Positions 26,894-34,636 of a stretch of 64,000 nt of DNA are shown piece after piece. The notes under the pieces are model-generated. The model was given only the letters and a program-made list of their open reading frames with translations. It was not told the origin of the DNA and did not search any database. Position 1 is the stretch's first letter. Every line of letters begins with the position of its first letter. Position numbers and translations under genes: made by a program. Location: the NCBI GenBank assembly GCA_024234815.1, contig JACKNO010000004.1:434001-498000 (forward strand), in the 5' to 3' direction. The stretch is from Pseudomonadales bacterium. Its GTDB lineage: Bacteria; Pseudomonadota; Gammaproteobacteria; Pseudomonadales; Halieaceae.

Positions 26894-27859
26894 TCAAGCC
26901 GCCAGGAGCCTGGCCCTGGCCGCCGCGTATTCGAGTTTTAACCTGGCCACCAGTTCCGCGGCGGGGAGTACAGCCTTGACCGCGCCGATTCCCTGGCCGC
27001 AGCCCCAGATGTCTTTCCACGCCTTGGCGCTGGTATCGCCGCCCGAACCGAAATTCATCGTGGACAGGTCGCCCTCGGGCAGGTTGTCCGGGTCCATACC
27101 TGCCGCCACGATGGACGGGCGCAGGTAGTTGCCGTGGACGCCGGTAAACAGGTTGCTGTTGACGATATCCGCCGAGGCGTTATCGACAATGGCCTGCTTG
27201 TATGCCTGCTCGGCATTGGCTTCCACGGTAGCGATAAAAGCCGACCCCATGTAGGCCAGGTCAGCTCCCATGGCCTGTGCCGCGAGTATGCCGTCGCCGG
27301 TCGAGATGGAGCCGGACAGCAGCAGGGGGCCGTCAAACCACTCGCGGATTTCCTGCACCAGGGCAAAGGGTGAGGTGGTGCCGGCGTGCCCGCCAGCCCC
27401 GGCCGCGACCGCGATCAAGCCGTCCGCGCCTTTCGCGACGGCCTTGCGGGCGAATTGGTCGGAGATGACGTCGTGCAACGTGATGCCGCCGTAGGAGTGC
27501 ACTGTATCGTTCACGATTTCCTTGGCGCCCAGCGAGGTAATGACGATTGGCACCTTGTATTTGACGCACATTTCGAGGTCGTGCTGAAGGCGGTCATTGG
27601 AACCGTGCACGATCTGGTTAACCGCGAACGGGGCTGCCGGCCGGTCCGGGTTAGCCTTGTTGTAGGCAGCAAGTTCGCTGGTGATCTTCTGCAGCCAGAC
27701 TTCCAGCTCCGCTGCGGGCCGGGCGTTGAGAGCCGGGAACGAGCCGACAATACCGGCCTTGCACTGGGCGATAACCAGGTCGGGATTGGAAACGATGAAC
27801 ATGGGTGCGGCGACCAGCGGCAAAGACAGGGCGTCGCGTAGATTTGGGGAAAGCGCCAT
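26894..27859 (-). CDS. Nitronate monooxygenase (2-nitropropane dioxygenase family)
   Basis: This 321-residue FMN-binding TIM barrel has PLVAAPMFIVSNP near the N-terminus, the AAGAGGHAGT motif near residue 155, the phosphate loop LLLSGSISTGDGILAAQAMGAD and GSAFIAT. Members oxidise nitroalkanes or act as enoyl reductases. AGGAAC precedes ATG 27859. It is divergent from a PadR regulator, with 259 bp between; paired TGCA sites lie nearer the PadR gene. The physiological substrate is not known. Confidence 0.85.
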   Translation of the reverse strand: MALSPNLRDALSLPLVAAPMFIVSNPDLVIAQCKAGIVGSFPALNARPAAELEVWLQKITSELAAYNKANPDRPAAPFAVNQIVHGSNDRLQHDLEMCVKYKVPIVITSLGAKEIVNDTVHSYGGITLHDVISDQFARKAVAKGADGLIAVAAGAGGHAGTTSPFALVQEIREWFDGPLLLSGSISTGDGILAAQAMGADLAYMGSAFIATVEANAEQAYKQAIVDNASADIVNSNLFTGVHGNYLRPSIVAAGMDPDNLPEGDLSTMNFGSGGDTSAKAWKDIWGCGQGIGAVKAVLPAAELVARLKLEYAAARARLLAA

Positions 27860-28018
27860 TTTTCAGTTCCTGAAACAAGTCAATGTTCGGTTGAAGGGGT
27901 CAAGTGCCGGATAGTACCGGGTTGCTGCCACCCCGGTATAGCAGCGAGTGCAGCATGCTTGCGGCGTGTTTGAACCGGGCGCGTTGTCGCCCCGTTCAAC
28001 GGTTGGCGAAGTGTATAA

Positions 28019-28062
28019 TGCAAATAATTGCACAACAACCACTTTATGCATTGTTTTGCATA
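28019..28062. promoter_or_regulatory. Two TGCA-N6-TGCA palindromic operator candidates before padR
   Basis: TGCAA ATAA TTGCA at 28019-28032 and TATGCA TTGTTT TGCATA at 28045-28062 each hold two TGCA half-sites ten bases apart, and the two sites are 28 bp apart. A TATAAT-like -10 at 28014-28019 overlaps the first. The array is well placed for PadR autoregulation and for control of the divergent nitronate monooxygenase. Confidence 0.6.
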
Positions 28063-28118
28063 TAAAAGCCATGTCAGAGTATCCTCTTGGCGACAATCGA
28101 AGCTGGGGGTAACACGCA

Positions 28119-28661
28119 ATGGCGCTGGGTCACGCAATCATGACGGCACTGCTGGAGGATGAGCTGTCAGGCTATGAACTGGCGCGGGATTTCGAGACTT
28201 CCCTGGGATTTTTCTGGCAGGCGTCGCACCAGCAAATATACCTCGAGCTTCGCAAACTGTCGGACAAGGGGTGGTTGAGCAAACGCGAAGTCAGCCAGAG
28301 CGGGAAGCCCAACAAGATCGTCTACGGACTCACCACAGACGGTCGCGAGGCGCTCGCCGAATGGGTGTTCAGCACCACCCGCAACCAGGCGGCAAAGGAC
28401 AACCTGCTGGTAAAGCTCTACAACCTCGATGCGGACAATGTCGCCCACCTCGCCGGCGAGATCACCGCCCGGCGTGAAGAAATGATGCGGCGGCTGTATC
28501 TCTACGCAAAGATCCGCCGGCGCCACTACGAACAGCCGGAAACGCTGCCCACTCGCCGCAAGGGGGTGTACCTGGCGCTCGCCCTGGGTATTCGCCAGGG
28601 TGAACAGTTCCTGGCCTGGTGTGACGAAGCCCTTGATCTACTTGCCACCGTGGAAACATGA
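28119..28661 (+). CDS. PadR-family transcriptional regulator
   Basis: This 180-residue regulator has an N-terminal winged helix (SGYELARDFETSLGFFWQASHQQIYLELRKL and YGLTTDGREALAEWV) and a C-terminal helical dimerisation region (Vir_C-like). PadR proteins repress genes for phenolic or efflux functions until a ligand binds. It is divergent from the nitronate monooxygenase and its own promoter carries paired TGCA operators, so autoregulation is likely. It is followed by a hairpin at 28671 and a terminator at 28742. Confidence 0.9.
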   Translation: MALGHAIMTALLEDELSGYELARDFETSLGFFWQASHQQIYLELRKLSDKGWLSKREVSQSGKPNKIVYGLTTDGREALAEWVFSTTRNQAAKDNLLVKLYNLDADNVAHLAGEITARREEMMRRLYLYAKIRRRHYEQPETLPTRRKGVYLALALGIRQGEQFLAWCDEALDLLATVET

Positions 28662-28670
28662 ATACCGTGT

Positions 28671-28698
28671 GCCTGGCCGGTGTTTCCTCCGGCCAGGC
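28671..28698 (+). other. GC-rich hairpin after padR
   Basis: GCCTGGCCGG (28671-28680) and CCGGCCAGGC (28689-28698) form a perfect 10-bp stem, with an additional T-A pair outside. No T tract follows, so it is probably a transcript-stabilising hairpin ahead of the terminator at 28742. Confidence 0.55.
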
Positions 28699-28741
28699 AA
28701 TACCAGACTGGTGGTCGCGCCACTGCCAATGCTGGCGCAAT

Positions 28742-28765
28742 CGGGGCGGCCTGGCCCCGGTTTTT
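28742..28765 (+). terminator. Intrinsic terminator downstream of padR
   Basis: CGGGGC (28742-28747) and GCCCCG (28754-28759) with a 6-base loop, followed by G and five T (28761-28765). Confidence 0.75.
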
Positions 28766-28789
28766 CGAGCTGCCGCTAAACCCCTGATG

Positions 28790-28805
28790 CTTATCTCGAG
28801 ATAAG
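28790..28805. promoter_or_regulatory. 16-bp perfect palindrome
   Basis: CTTATCTCGAGATAAG is a gapless perfect palindrome 88-103 bp upstream of the secreted protein gene at 28893. Its size and symmetry suit a dimeric regulator, but no gene for a partner is adjacent. Confidence 0.4.
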
Positions 28806-28892
28806 TGGTGTTTTCGGTGGATTTTCTACCGCTGTCCCCCCTACGCTGGAACCTTAGCGACTATGCGCCCACGGGGTGCAGGGTGAGACGAT

Positions 28893-29213
28893 ATGCGCAT
28901 TCTGTTGTTGGTGTTATTACTGCTGCCATCGGTGGCGATGGCGCGTGTTTATATGTGTGTTGACCCGGCCACAGGCACGAAAAGCTTCAGTGACACTGGC
29001 TGCGATACTGTGGCGGTGCAGGAGGAGGTGAGGGTCCAGGTGACCAACCTGGCCTCGGGCAGAAAGACCGGGGCGCCAGTTCAGAAGAAGACCTGGGTAA
29101 GTGATCGCGATACAAGGAAAACCGGTCTGGACTACAGCGCGCAAAGCGGTGATCCCGGTGCGGGAAAGGCCACTGCCAGTGCCGCCGATATCGGCAAGAG
29201 TGACGACAGTTAA
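28893..29213 (+). CDS. Small secreted DUF4124-like protein
   Basis: This 106-residue protein has a signal peptide (about residues 1-17, ending AMA) and a short N-terminal module VYMCVDPATGTKSFSDTGC that resembles DUF4124, followed by a low-complexity, charged tail. DUF4124 proteins are periplasmic and of unknown function; the two cysteines at about 22 and 38 may pair. A modest ribosome site (GGGTGAG) precedes ATG 28893. The gene has no clear operon partner. Confidence 0.7.
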   Translation: MRILLLVLLLLPSVAMARVYMCVDPATGTKSFSDTGCDTVAVQEEVRVQVTNLASGRKTGAPVQKKTWVSDRDTRKTGLDYSAQSGDPGAGKATASAADIGKSDDS

Positions 29214-29442
29214 CGAGCACTCCGGCCTGGCAACCGTGAGACCCCGGGGGCTTATGATTTGCTGCAATCAAGCTGACCGGAGCGCTCTGATCGCGCGAAA
29301 CGGCATTATTCACTATTATGCATATCGTCAATAATAAGCTAACCTTTTGAAATTATTAGTTATTTAGGCATCTGATTCGTATTTTCAGCACGATTTGCAT
29401 GCGGATTAGTATGTTTATTCTAACCGCGACTGATTCAATGGC

Positions 29443-29475
29443 TGCTCAAACCACAACCAAGAGGAGGTTTGAGCA
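29443..29475 (+). promoter_or_regulatory. Hairpin enclosing the Shine-Dalgarno of the 50-residue peptide gene
   Basis: TGCTCAAACC (29443-29452) pairs perfectly with GGTTTGAGCA (29466-29475). The 13-base loop holds AAGAGGA and the stem holds the next GG of the AGGAGG, and the ATG begins right after the last paired base. This is a plausible translational switch or RNA thermometer. Confidence 0.6.
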
Positions 29476-29628
29476 ATGTTTATTCAGACTATCGTATTTG
29501 TAATTCTCACGATGCTGGCGGCAACAGCAACCCATGCAGCCGGTTCACCGATCAGCAAAGATGCCGGGAAGCGGCAGGACGAAGAAGCCGACCTGGACAA
29601 GGAAGCGCCAGACGGGCATCAGCCATAG
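29476..29628 (+). CDS. 50-residue secreted peptide, function unknown
   Basis: This small gene begins at ATG 29476, eight bases after an AGGAGG. The product has a hydrophobic signal-like N-terminus (MFIQTIVFVILTMLAATATHA) with a possible cleavage after HAA, leaving a 28-residue highly charged tail rich in D, E and K. No family is recognisable. A 10-bp hairpin just upstream would mask the ribosome site and a GC-rich hairpin follows the stop. The gene sits in an AT-rich intergenic island upstream of gspA. Its reality rests on the strong ribosome site and the signal peptide. Confidence 0.6.
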   Translation: MFIQTIVFVILTMLAATATHAAGSPISKDAGKRQDEEADLDKEAPDGHQP

Positions 29629-29637
29629 CCGAATCCC

Positions 29638-29664
29638 TGGCCGCCGGGGGCCCCCCGGCGGCCA
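29638..29664 (+). other. Very GC-rich hairpin after peptide gene
   Basis: A stem of about 12-13 bp (TGGCCGCCGGGG with CCCCGGCGGCCA) begins ten bases after the peptide stop. There is no T tract, so it may pause or protect the transcript rather than terminate it. Confidence 0.5.
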
Positions 29665-29838
29665 CCAGGGGCGCTCGCCGCCGATCTCAAGCTCTGTCGG
29701 TCACTCTCCTGCTGGTAGATCCGGTTCCGGGTGCGCATGGCCCTGCAGGTGGTCGGGTCAAAGTGCGTAGCATTGGCAGGAGCCCTTGGGCATAATGCAG
29801 GCCACGTCCCGACGTACTGGCGAATGGCTAACGGCTGC

Positions 29839-31617
29839 ATGTACCACCAATATTTCGGCCTCAGCGAGGCTCCTTTTTCTATAGCGGTAAACCCGCGCTA
29901 CCTGTATATGAGCCCCCGCCACCGGGATGCTCTGGCGCACCTGTTGTACGGCGTGGGCGCGGGCGGTGGGTTTATTTTGCTCACGGGAGAGGTGGGGACT
30001 GGCAAGACCACAATCAATCGCTGCCTGCTGGAGCAGTTGCCCGACGACACCGATATCGCCATCATCCTGAACCCCGCACTCAATGCGATGGAACTGCTCG
30101 CCACAGTCTGCGACGAACTGGGCATAGCCTACGACCACGAGAAACATACCCTCAAGACCTTGACCGACAGTCTGCACCGCTACGTACTGGAAAACCACAA
30201 GCGGGGTCGCAAGACGGTGTTGCTGATCGATGAAGCCCAGCACCTGGATTTCGAGGTGCTGGAACAGATTCGCCTGTTGACCAATCTGGAGACCAACAGT
30301 GAGAAGTTGCTGCGGATTATCCTGATCGGCCAGCCTGAACTGGCCCAGATGTTGGCGCGGCCGGAGTTGCGACAGCTCAATCAGCGGATCACCGCGCGTT
30401 ATAACCTGGAGCCCTTGAGTCTGGAAGAGACCGGGGCCTACATACGCCACCGTTTACAGGTGGCGGGCCTGAATCCTGTGCGCGATATTTTCCCCGCGGG
30501 GGTAGTGAAAGGTGTTCACCGCTATACCCGTGGTATTCCGCGCCTCATAAATGTGTTGTGCGACCGCATGTTACTGGGTGCCTATGGCCGCAACCAGGGC
30601 CAGACCGATATGTCGATGCTGCGCACCGCGGCTCACGAGGTGATGGGTGCCGAGGCCGCTGCCAGCCGCGATGATCCACGCCGTTTCTGGCTGCTGTCAG
30701 CGGTCGGACTGGTGCTGGTGGCGGCAGTGGCCGCCTGGTGGTGGCAGGGCATGCCGCTGCCGGGTGCGGAACGCCGGGCCACCGACGGTGTTCAGGCCAA
30801 CGCCCCGGCGGCAGTACCCGACCTGCATTCCGCGGCGAATACCGGCGCAAACCCGGCAGCCGCGGCCGCGACCGTGAATCCGGGCCCGGACACCGCCATG
30901 CCCGCACCGGCTGATTCCCCGACATCGTTCCCGGCACAGGAGACGATTCCCCGCATCGCGCCGGTCGTCGCCGGGGAACCTCCAGCGGCCGAGGCCCACT
31001 GGATGTTATCCCCGGTCGCCGCCCGTTCCCGCTTCTGGTCACTGTACAGCGCCGCACCGCCGCCACCGCAACTGTGTACCGGCGAACTGTACGATGGACT
31101 CGCCTGCATGGAGGGCTATGCCCTGAGCTGGGATGAACTGGCCGAGTTTGACCGGCCGCTGTTGCTGGACATGGTCAACCCGGAGCGGTTTACCGCAGCT
31201 GTGGTATTCCTGGGCGGCAACGGGCGCAGCGCCTGGGTAGCGACTGAAACCGGGACTGTCGAGCTTGACCTGCTGGAACTGGCCTCGGCCTGGACCGGCG
31301 GTTATCGCCTGTTGTGGCAACCGCCGGAAGGCTTTACCGAGCCTTTGGGTCTGGGCGATGAAGGTCCTGCGGTGGCGCAGATTGCCGCCATGTTTGCACG
31401 CCTGGACGGCCAGCAACAAGCGCTGACAGGGAACCGGTACAACGCGGCACTGCAACTGCGGGTGCGTATGTTCCAGCGCGAAAACGGGCTGGAGGACGAT
31501 GGTGTCGTGGGAGTGCAGACATTGCTTAAACTGAATAGTCAGCTGGGGATAGACCTCACCGCCGCCGCCGCGCGCGAACGGCTGGCGGCCGCCAGCGGCG
31601 AGGTGGTAACACGATGA
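29839..31617 (+). CDS. gspA: ExeA/GspA-like ATPase with peptidoglycan-binding domain
   Basis: This 592-residue protein has an AAA ATPase domain with Walker A at 50-57 (GEVGTGKT) and Walker B at 127-132 (VLLIDE). One membrane helix follows near 280-300, then a Pro/Ala-rich periplasmic linker and a C-terminal peptidoglycan-binding domain (about 490-575). ExeA/GspA proteins use this layout to help insert the type II secretin into the cell wall, together with GspB. I prefer ATG 29839, the family's MYxxxFGL start, over an upstream ATG at 29824. gspB follows at 31664. No other gsp genes are in the window. Confidence 0.85.
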   Translation: MYHQYFGLSEAPFSIAVNPRYLYMSPRHRDALAHLLYGVGAGGGFILLTGEVGTGKTTINRCLLEQLPDDTDIAIILNPALNAMELLATVCDELGIAYDHEKHTLKTLTDSLHRYVLENHKRGRKTVLLIDEAQHLDFEVLEQIRLLTNLETNSEKLLRIILIGQPELAQMLARPELRQLNQRITARYNLEPLSLEETGAYIRHRLQVAGLNPVRDIFPAGVVKGVHRYTRGIPRLINVLCDRMLLGAYGRNQGQTDMSMLRTAAHEVMGAEAAASRDDPRRFWLLSAVGLVLVAAVAAWWWQGMPLPGAERRATDGVQANAPAAVPDLHSAANTGANPAAAAATVNPGPDTAMPAPADSPTSFPAQETIPRIAPVVAGEPPAAEAHWMLSPVAARSRFWSLYSAAPPPPQLCTGELYDGLACMEGYALSWDELAEFDRPLLLDMVNPERFTAAVVFLGGNGRSAWVATETGTVELDLLELASAWTGGYRLLWQPPEGFTEPLGLGDEGPAVAQIAAMFARLDGQQQALTGNRYNAALQLRVRMFQRENGLEDDGVVGVQTLLKLNSQLGIDLTAAAARERLAAASGEVVTR

Positions 31618-31663
31618 GTCGACATCTGACAGTGCGCGGGAGTGTTCGCGGGAGTGCCTTGCG

Positions 31664-32554
31664 ATGTCGTTGATACTCGACGCGCTGAACCGCTCCCGCC
31701 GTGAAGACGAGGAAATGCCAGGGATATTTTCCAGCCATACTGTCGACCATGGGCCGGCAGGGCATAGCTGGACGCAGTGGTTGCTGGTCGGTGCTTTGGC
31801 GCTGGCAGTACTCGCAATCGGCGCCCTGCTCATCGATCGGTTGCCACAACAGACTGCCGCCGTCGATAACCCCGTAGTGAAGTCGGCGCCGGAGGCTCCG
31901 GCTCAGGTCGCGGACCTGCCCACTGCGCAGGCCCCGGTCGATGCCCGGTCCATACCGGTTGAGTCTGCTCAATCCGCAGCTATGACACCGCCTTCGACGC
32001 CTGCCGCGCAGCCGGCGCGTCAGGCGGAACCCGCAGTGGCTCAGGTCCCGGCCGGTGCTGTGCCTGCAGGTTCACCGGCGGCGTCGCGAGCACCTGCCGA
32101 TGCCAGGGTAGCAGAACTTTACCAGCAACAGGCACGGGGTATGGTGGAACCGGCGGCTGCCCGCTCTCAAAAGCAGACATCAGTGGCCGCGCAGGGGGCT
32201 CGCTCCGCAACGTCCGGGGGTGCGAGTCGCGAAGAAGAAGCGATCGATATCGATGAGCTGGTGCAGAAAGCCAGGGCGGAGCTTGGCAATAAACGACTCA
32301 CCCAGCATGCGGTGCCCTTTCTGGCAGACCTGTCCCAGCAGTTCAAGGACACGGTTCCCAGCATCATGTACCTCAAGCACGACTACTCGACCAACCCCTC
32401 TGTATCGAGTGTCTATATCAATGGCAAGACCCTCGGCGCGGGCAGCTCCGTGGGGGGCATCAAGGTTGAGGAGATTTTGCCGGATTCCGTGGTACTCGAG
32501 TACAAGGGCGATCGTTTTCGCCTGCGGGCCCTCAACAGCTGGGTCAATATGTAG
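31664..32554 (+). CDS. gspB: GspB-like type II secretion accessory protein
   Basis: This 296-residue protein starts MSLILDALNRSRRE, the hallmark of GspB/ExeB. One membrane helix lies at about 38-58, a long Ala/Pro/Gln-rich periplasmic linker at 60-190 and a C-terminal domain of about 90 residues (VPSIMYLKHDYSTNPSVSSVYINGK region) that resembles GspB_C. Its partner GspA is 46 bp upstream. Together they form an orphan gspAB pair. It is convergent with the alkaline phosphatase. Confidence 0.85.
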   Translation: MSLILDALNRSRREDEEMPGIFSSHTVDHGPAGHSWTQWLLVGALALAVLAIGALLIDRLPQQTAAVDNPVVKSAPEAPAQVADLPTAQAPVDARSIPVESAQSAAMTPPSTPAAQPARQAEPAVAQVPAGAVPAGSPAASRAPADARVAELYQQQARGMVEPAAARSQKQTSVAAQGARSATSGGASREEEAIDIDELVQKARAELGNKRLTQHAVPFLADLSQQFKDTVPSIMYLKHDYSTNPSVSSVYINGKTLGAGSSVGGIKVEEILPDSVVLEYKGDRFRLRALNSWVNM

Positions 32555-32566
32555 CGGAAAAGTGCG

Positions 32567-34012
32567 CTACAGCGACAGATATTCACGCATGATGGTGAAC
32601 AGTTCCGGCTGCTGCGCGTAGGCAGGTACGCGTCCTTGCCCTTCCCCGTTACTGAAAAGGGGCACATTGGCTCCGGTGTGTTCTTCATGGCTGAAATTAT
32701 TAGTTGCGTAGTTGACCACCAGCAGACTGCCTTCGGGAGTCTGGATGCGCGCGGTCATCCCGGGCGAGTAGATCGGAACAGGATAGGCCGCGAACAGGCT
32801 CTGTGCCGGCACCAGTTGGGCCGCCTGTGAGTGGTCGGCTGTGACGATAACAAGCGTGCGCGGGTGCTTGTCCGCATATGCCAGTGCGCTGGCCAGGGCT
32901 TCGTCGAGCTGCTCCATTTCCCCGATTGAACCACAGGGCTTGCGCTCATGCGCTTGCTTGTCGATTGACGCGGATTCGACCATGAGGAAGAAGCCGCGGT
33001 TGTTGTCGTGCGCCAGCAGGTCCAGGGCCACATCCGTCATTTCTCGCAGGCTGGGTACGGTATTCGCTTCGGGATTGGGCTCGCAGCTCATGGGCGCGGG
33101 CAGGGTAACGTCGCCAATGTAGTCATGCAGGTGATTGAGAAGGCTGGGCTCCGCCTCTTCCGCCTGGCGGCCATTCTGACCCTGCAGTCGCACCGGCATG
33201 GAGCCAGCCGAGAACAGACCCAGTACGCGGCCCGGCGGGCTGACCCGTGACAGCTCCTGTTTCGTGGTCAGGAGCTGAAACCCCCGCTGCCGTGCCAGGG
33301 TCGATACCGGTACGCTCCCACCCTCGATCTGTGGTTCGAAATGTTTGCGGCCGCCGCCCAGGATGACGTCTATCCCGGAGCTGGCCAACTGCTCGGCGAT
33401 GGATCCCGGGCCACCGTTCGCTTTCAGGTCGTCCGGGCAGCCGCCGAGGTAGACGCTCTTGTAGTGGATGTCGACCATCGCGTCCGGGTTTTCGCAGAGT
33501 CGAAAATTGACATGGCTGGCGAAGGCCGCCGGGGTGGCGTCGGTGACGCTGGCGGTGGTAACGATGCCGGTGCGATAGCCCGCGGCGCTAGCCAGCTCGA
33601 TGATTGTGACCAGATCCCTGTCACTGCCTGCGGTGGTCGCAATACGCCCACGGCTGGTGATCGCGCCAGTCGCGATACTGGTGGCGGTGTTGGCGGAATC
33701 GGCAACGTAAATCGGTCGCCCATCGACAGTATCTTCCACTGTGAGTACGCCGACCGCAGAACGCACCGGTAAGGTGTCGAGCAACAGTTTTCCGGCGGCC
33801 CCCTTGAGATAGTTGCGGGCAATGCTTATCTGCTGGTCGTCCATGCCGTCGCCGATGATAAGGATGACTGCACGGGGCGTGTAACCGGTTGTATCCATGT
33901 TGGTGTCTTCGCCCCAGGCAGCGCTGATGGTCAGCAGCAGGACCAGGAATGCGGGCAGGGCGAAAGGGGTGGCGAGGGCGACGAGGACGGATCGAGGGTT
34001 GGGGTAGGGCAT
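32567..34012 (-). CDS. Alkaline phosphatase (PhoA family)
   Basis: This 481-residue enzyme is secreted (signal region about 10-33) and hydrolyses phosphomonoesters in the periplasm. Metal and catalytic features are present: Asp55 in LIIGDGMDD, the nucleophilic Ser106 in ADSANTATSIATG, and TADHSQA near the C-terminus. The chosen ATG at 34012 gives a normal signal peptide; an upstream in-frame ATG at 34126 adds 38 residues without one. It is divergent from glnK at 34284, though control by phosphate cannot be read here. Confidence 0.85.
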   Translation of the reverse strand: MPYPNPRSVLVALATPFALPAFLVLLLTISAAWGEDTNMDTTGYTPRAVILIIGDGMDDQQISIARNYLKGAAGKLLLDTLPVRSAVGVLTVEDTVDGRPIYVADSANTATSIATGAITSRGRIATTAGSDRDLVTIIELASAAGYRTGIVTTASVTDATPAAFASHVNFRLCENPDAMVDIHYKSVYLGGCPDDLKANGGPGSIAEQLASSGIDVILGGGRKHFEPQIEGGSVPVSTLARQRGFQLLTTKQELSRVSPPGRVLGLFSAGSMPVRLQGQNGRQAEEAEPSLLNHLHDYIGDVTLPAPMSCEPNPEANTVPSLREMTDVALDLLAHDNNRGFFLMVESASIDKQAHERKPCGSIGEMEQLDEALASALAYADKHPRTLVIVTADHSQAAQLVPAQSLFAAYPVPIYSPGMTARIQTPEGSLLVVNYATNNFSHEEHTGANVPLFSNGEGQGRVPAYAQQPELFTIMREYLSL

Positions 34013-34198
34013 GTGACCTGCGCTGGCTGGAAACCGGGAGCGCATAGATACCACGATCTGTCCGGCAATGCACCCCGTCGGCCCGGCGCTGTCACGAACC
34101 CGCCTCCTGCTGGCGCTGACGGACAATTTTACGCCGATCCCTTAACCTTTACCGCCCACTGTGGCACGATTCGGCCTCCGGCTGTGCCCGTTCAGCAT

Positions 34199-34215
34199 TG
34201 CACGCTTTGGCTGCA
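34199..34215. promoter_or_regulatory. NtrC-like palindrome before glnK
   Basis: TGCACGCTTTGGCTGCA matches the TGCAC...GTGCA pattern of NtrC enhancers at most positions, with TGCA at both ends. It lies 69-85 bp upstream of glnK. A TGGCACG element at 34162-34168 resembles a sigma54 -24 box, but no properly spaced GC follows. Confidence 0.35.
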
Positions 34216-34283
34216 CGGTCCGCGCGCAGGGAATCAGGGCATAAAAACCATAATCGCAGTGAATAGCAGCTGAGGAATCTCCC

Positions 34284-34622
34284 ATGAAAATGATTACAGC
34301 GGTCATCAAGCCGTTCAAACTCGATGATGTCCGCGATGCGCTCAACCAGATTGGAATCGCCGGCATGACCGTGGAAGAGGTCAACGGTTACGGGCGCCAG
34401 AAGGGACACACCGAACTGTACCGCGGCGCGGAATACGTGGTGGAGTTTCAGCCCAAGATCAAGGTTCAGCTCGCTATCAGCGATGACCGGGTTGAGGCCG
34501 CCATCGAGGCTGTATGCAAAGCGGCCAATACCGGGAAGATTGGCGACGGCAAGATTTTTGTTCACGACCTGGAGCAAACCATCCGCATTCGTACCGGCGA
34601 GAGCGGCGAAGACGCCCTGTGA
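34284..34622 (+). CDS. glnK: Nitrogen regulatory protein P-II
   Basis: This 112-residue signal protein is complete. The T-loop carries uridylylation residue Tyr51 in GHTELYRGAEY, and the C-terminal signature IGDGKIFVHDLEQTIRIRTGE binds ATP and 2-oxoglutarate. It senses nitrogen status and blocks AmtB when nitrogen is plentiful. GlnK rather than GlnB is inferred from its position 14 bp upstream of amtB. Expression is probably NtrC-linked, in line with a palindrome at 34199. Confidence 0.93.
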   Translation: MKMITAVIKPFKLDDVRDALNQIGIAGMTVEEVNGYGRQKGHTELYRGAEYVVEFQPKIKVQLAISDDRVEAAIEAVCKAANTGKIGDGKIFVHDLEQTIRIRTGESGEDAL

Positions 34623-34636
34623 TCCTGGAGATTGGC

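Noticed and set aside
29469..29795. A 108-codon frame that overlaps the 50-residue peptide gene
   Set aside because: The ribosome site and signal peptide belong to ATG 29476 in another frame; this frame gives a Ser/Arg/Ala-rich product.
34162..34182. Sigma54 promoter for glnK
   Set aside because: TGGCACG fits the -24 box, but no GC with proper spacing follows, so I list only the palindrome and keep it tentative.
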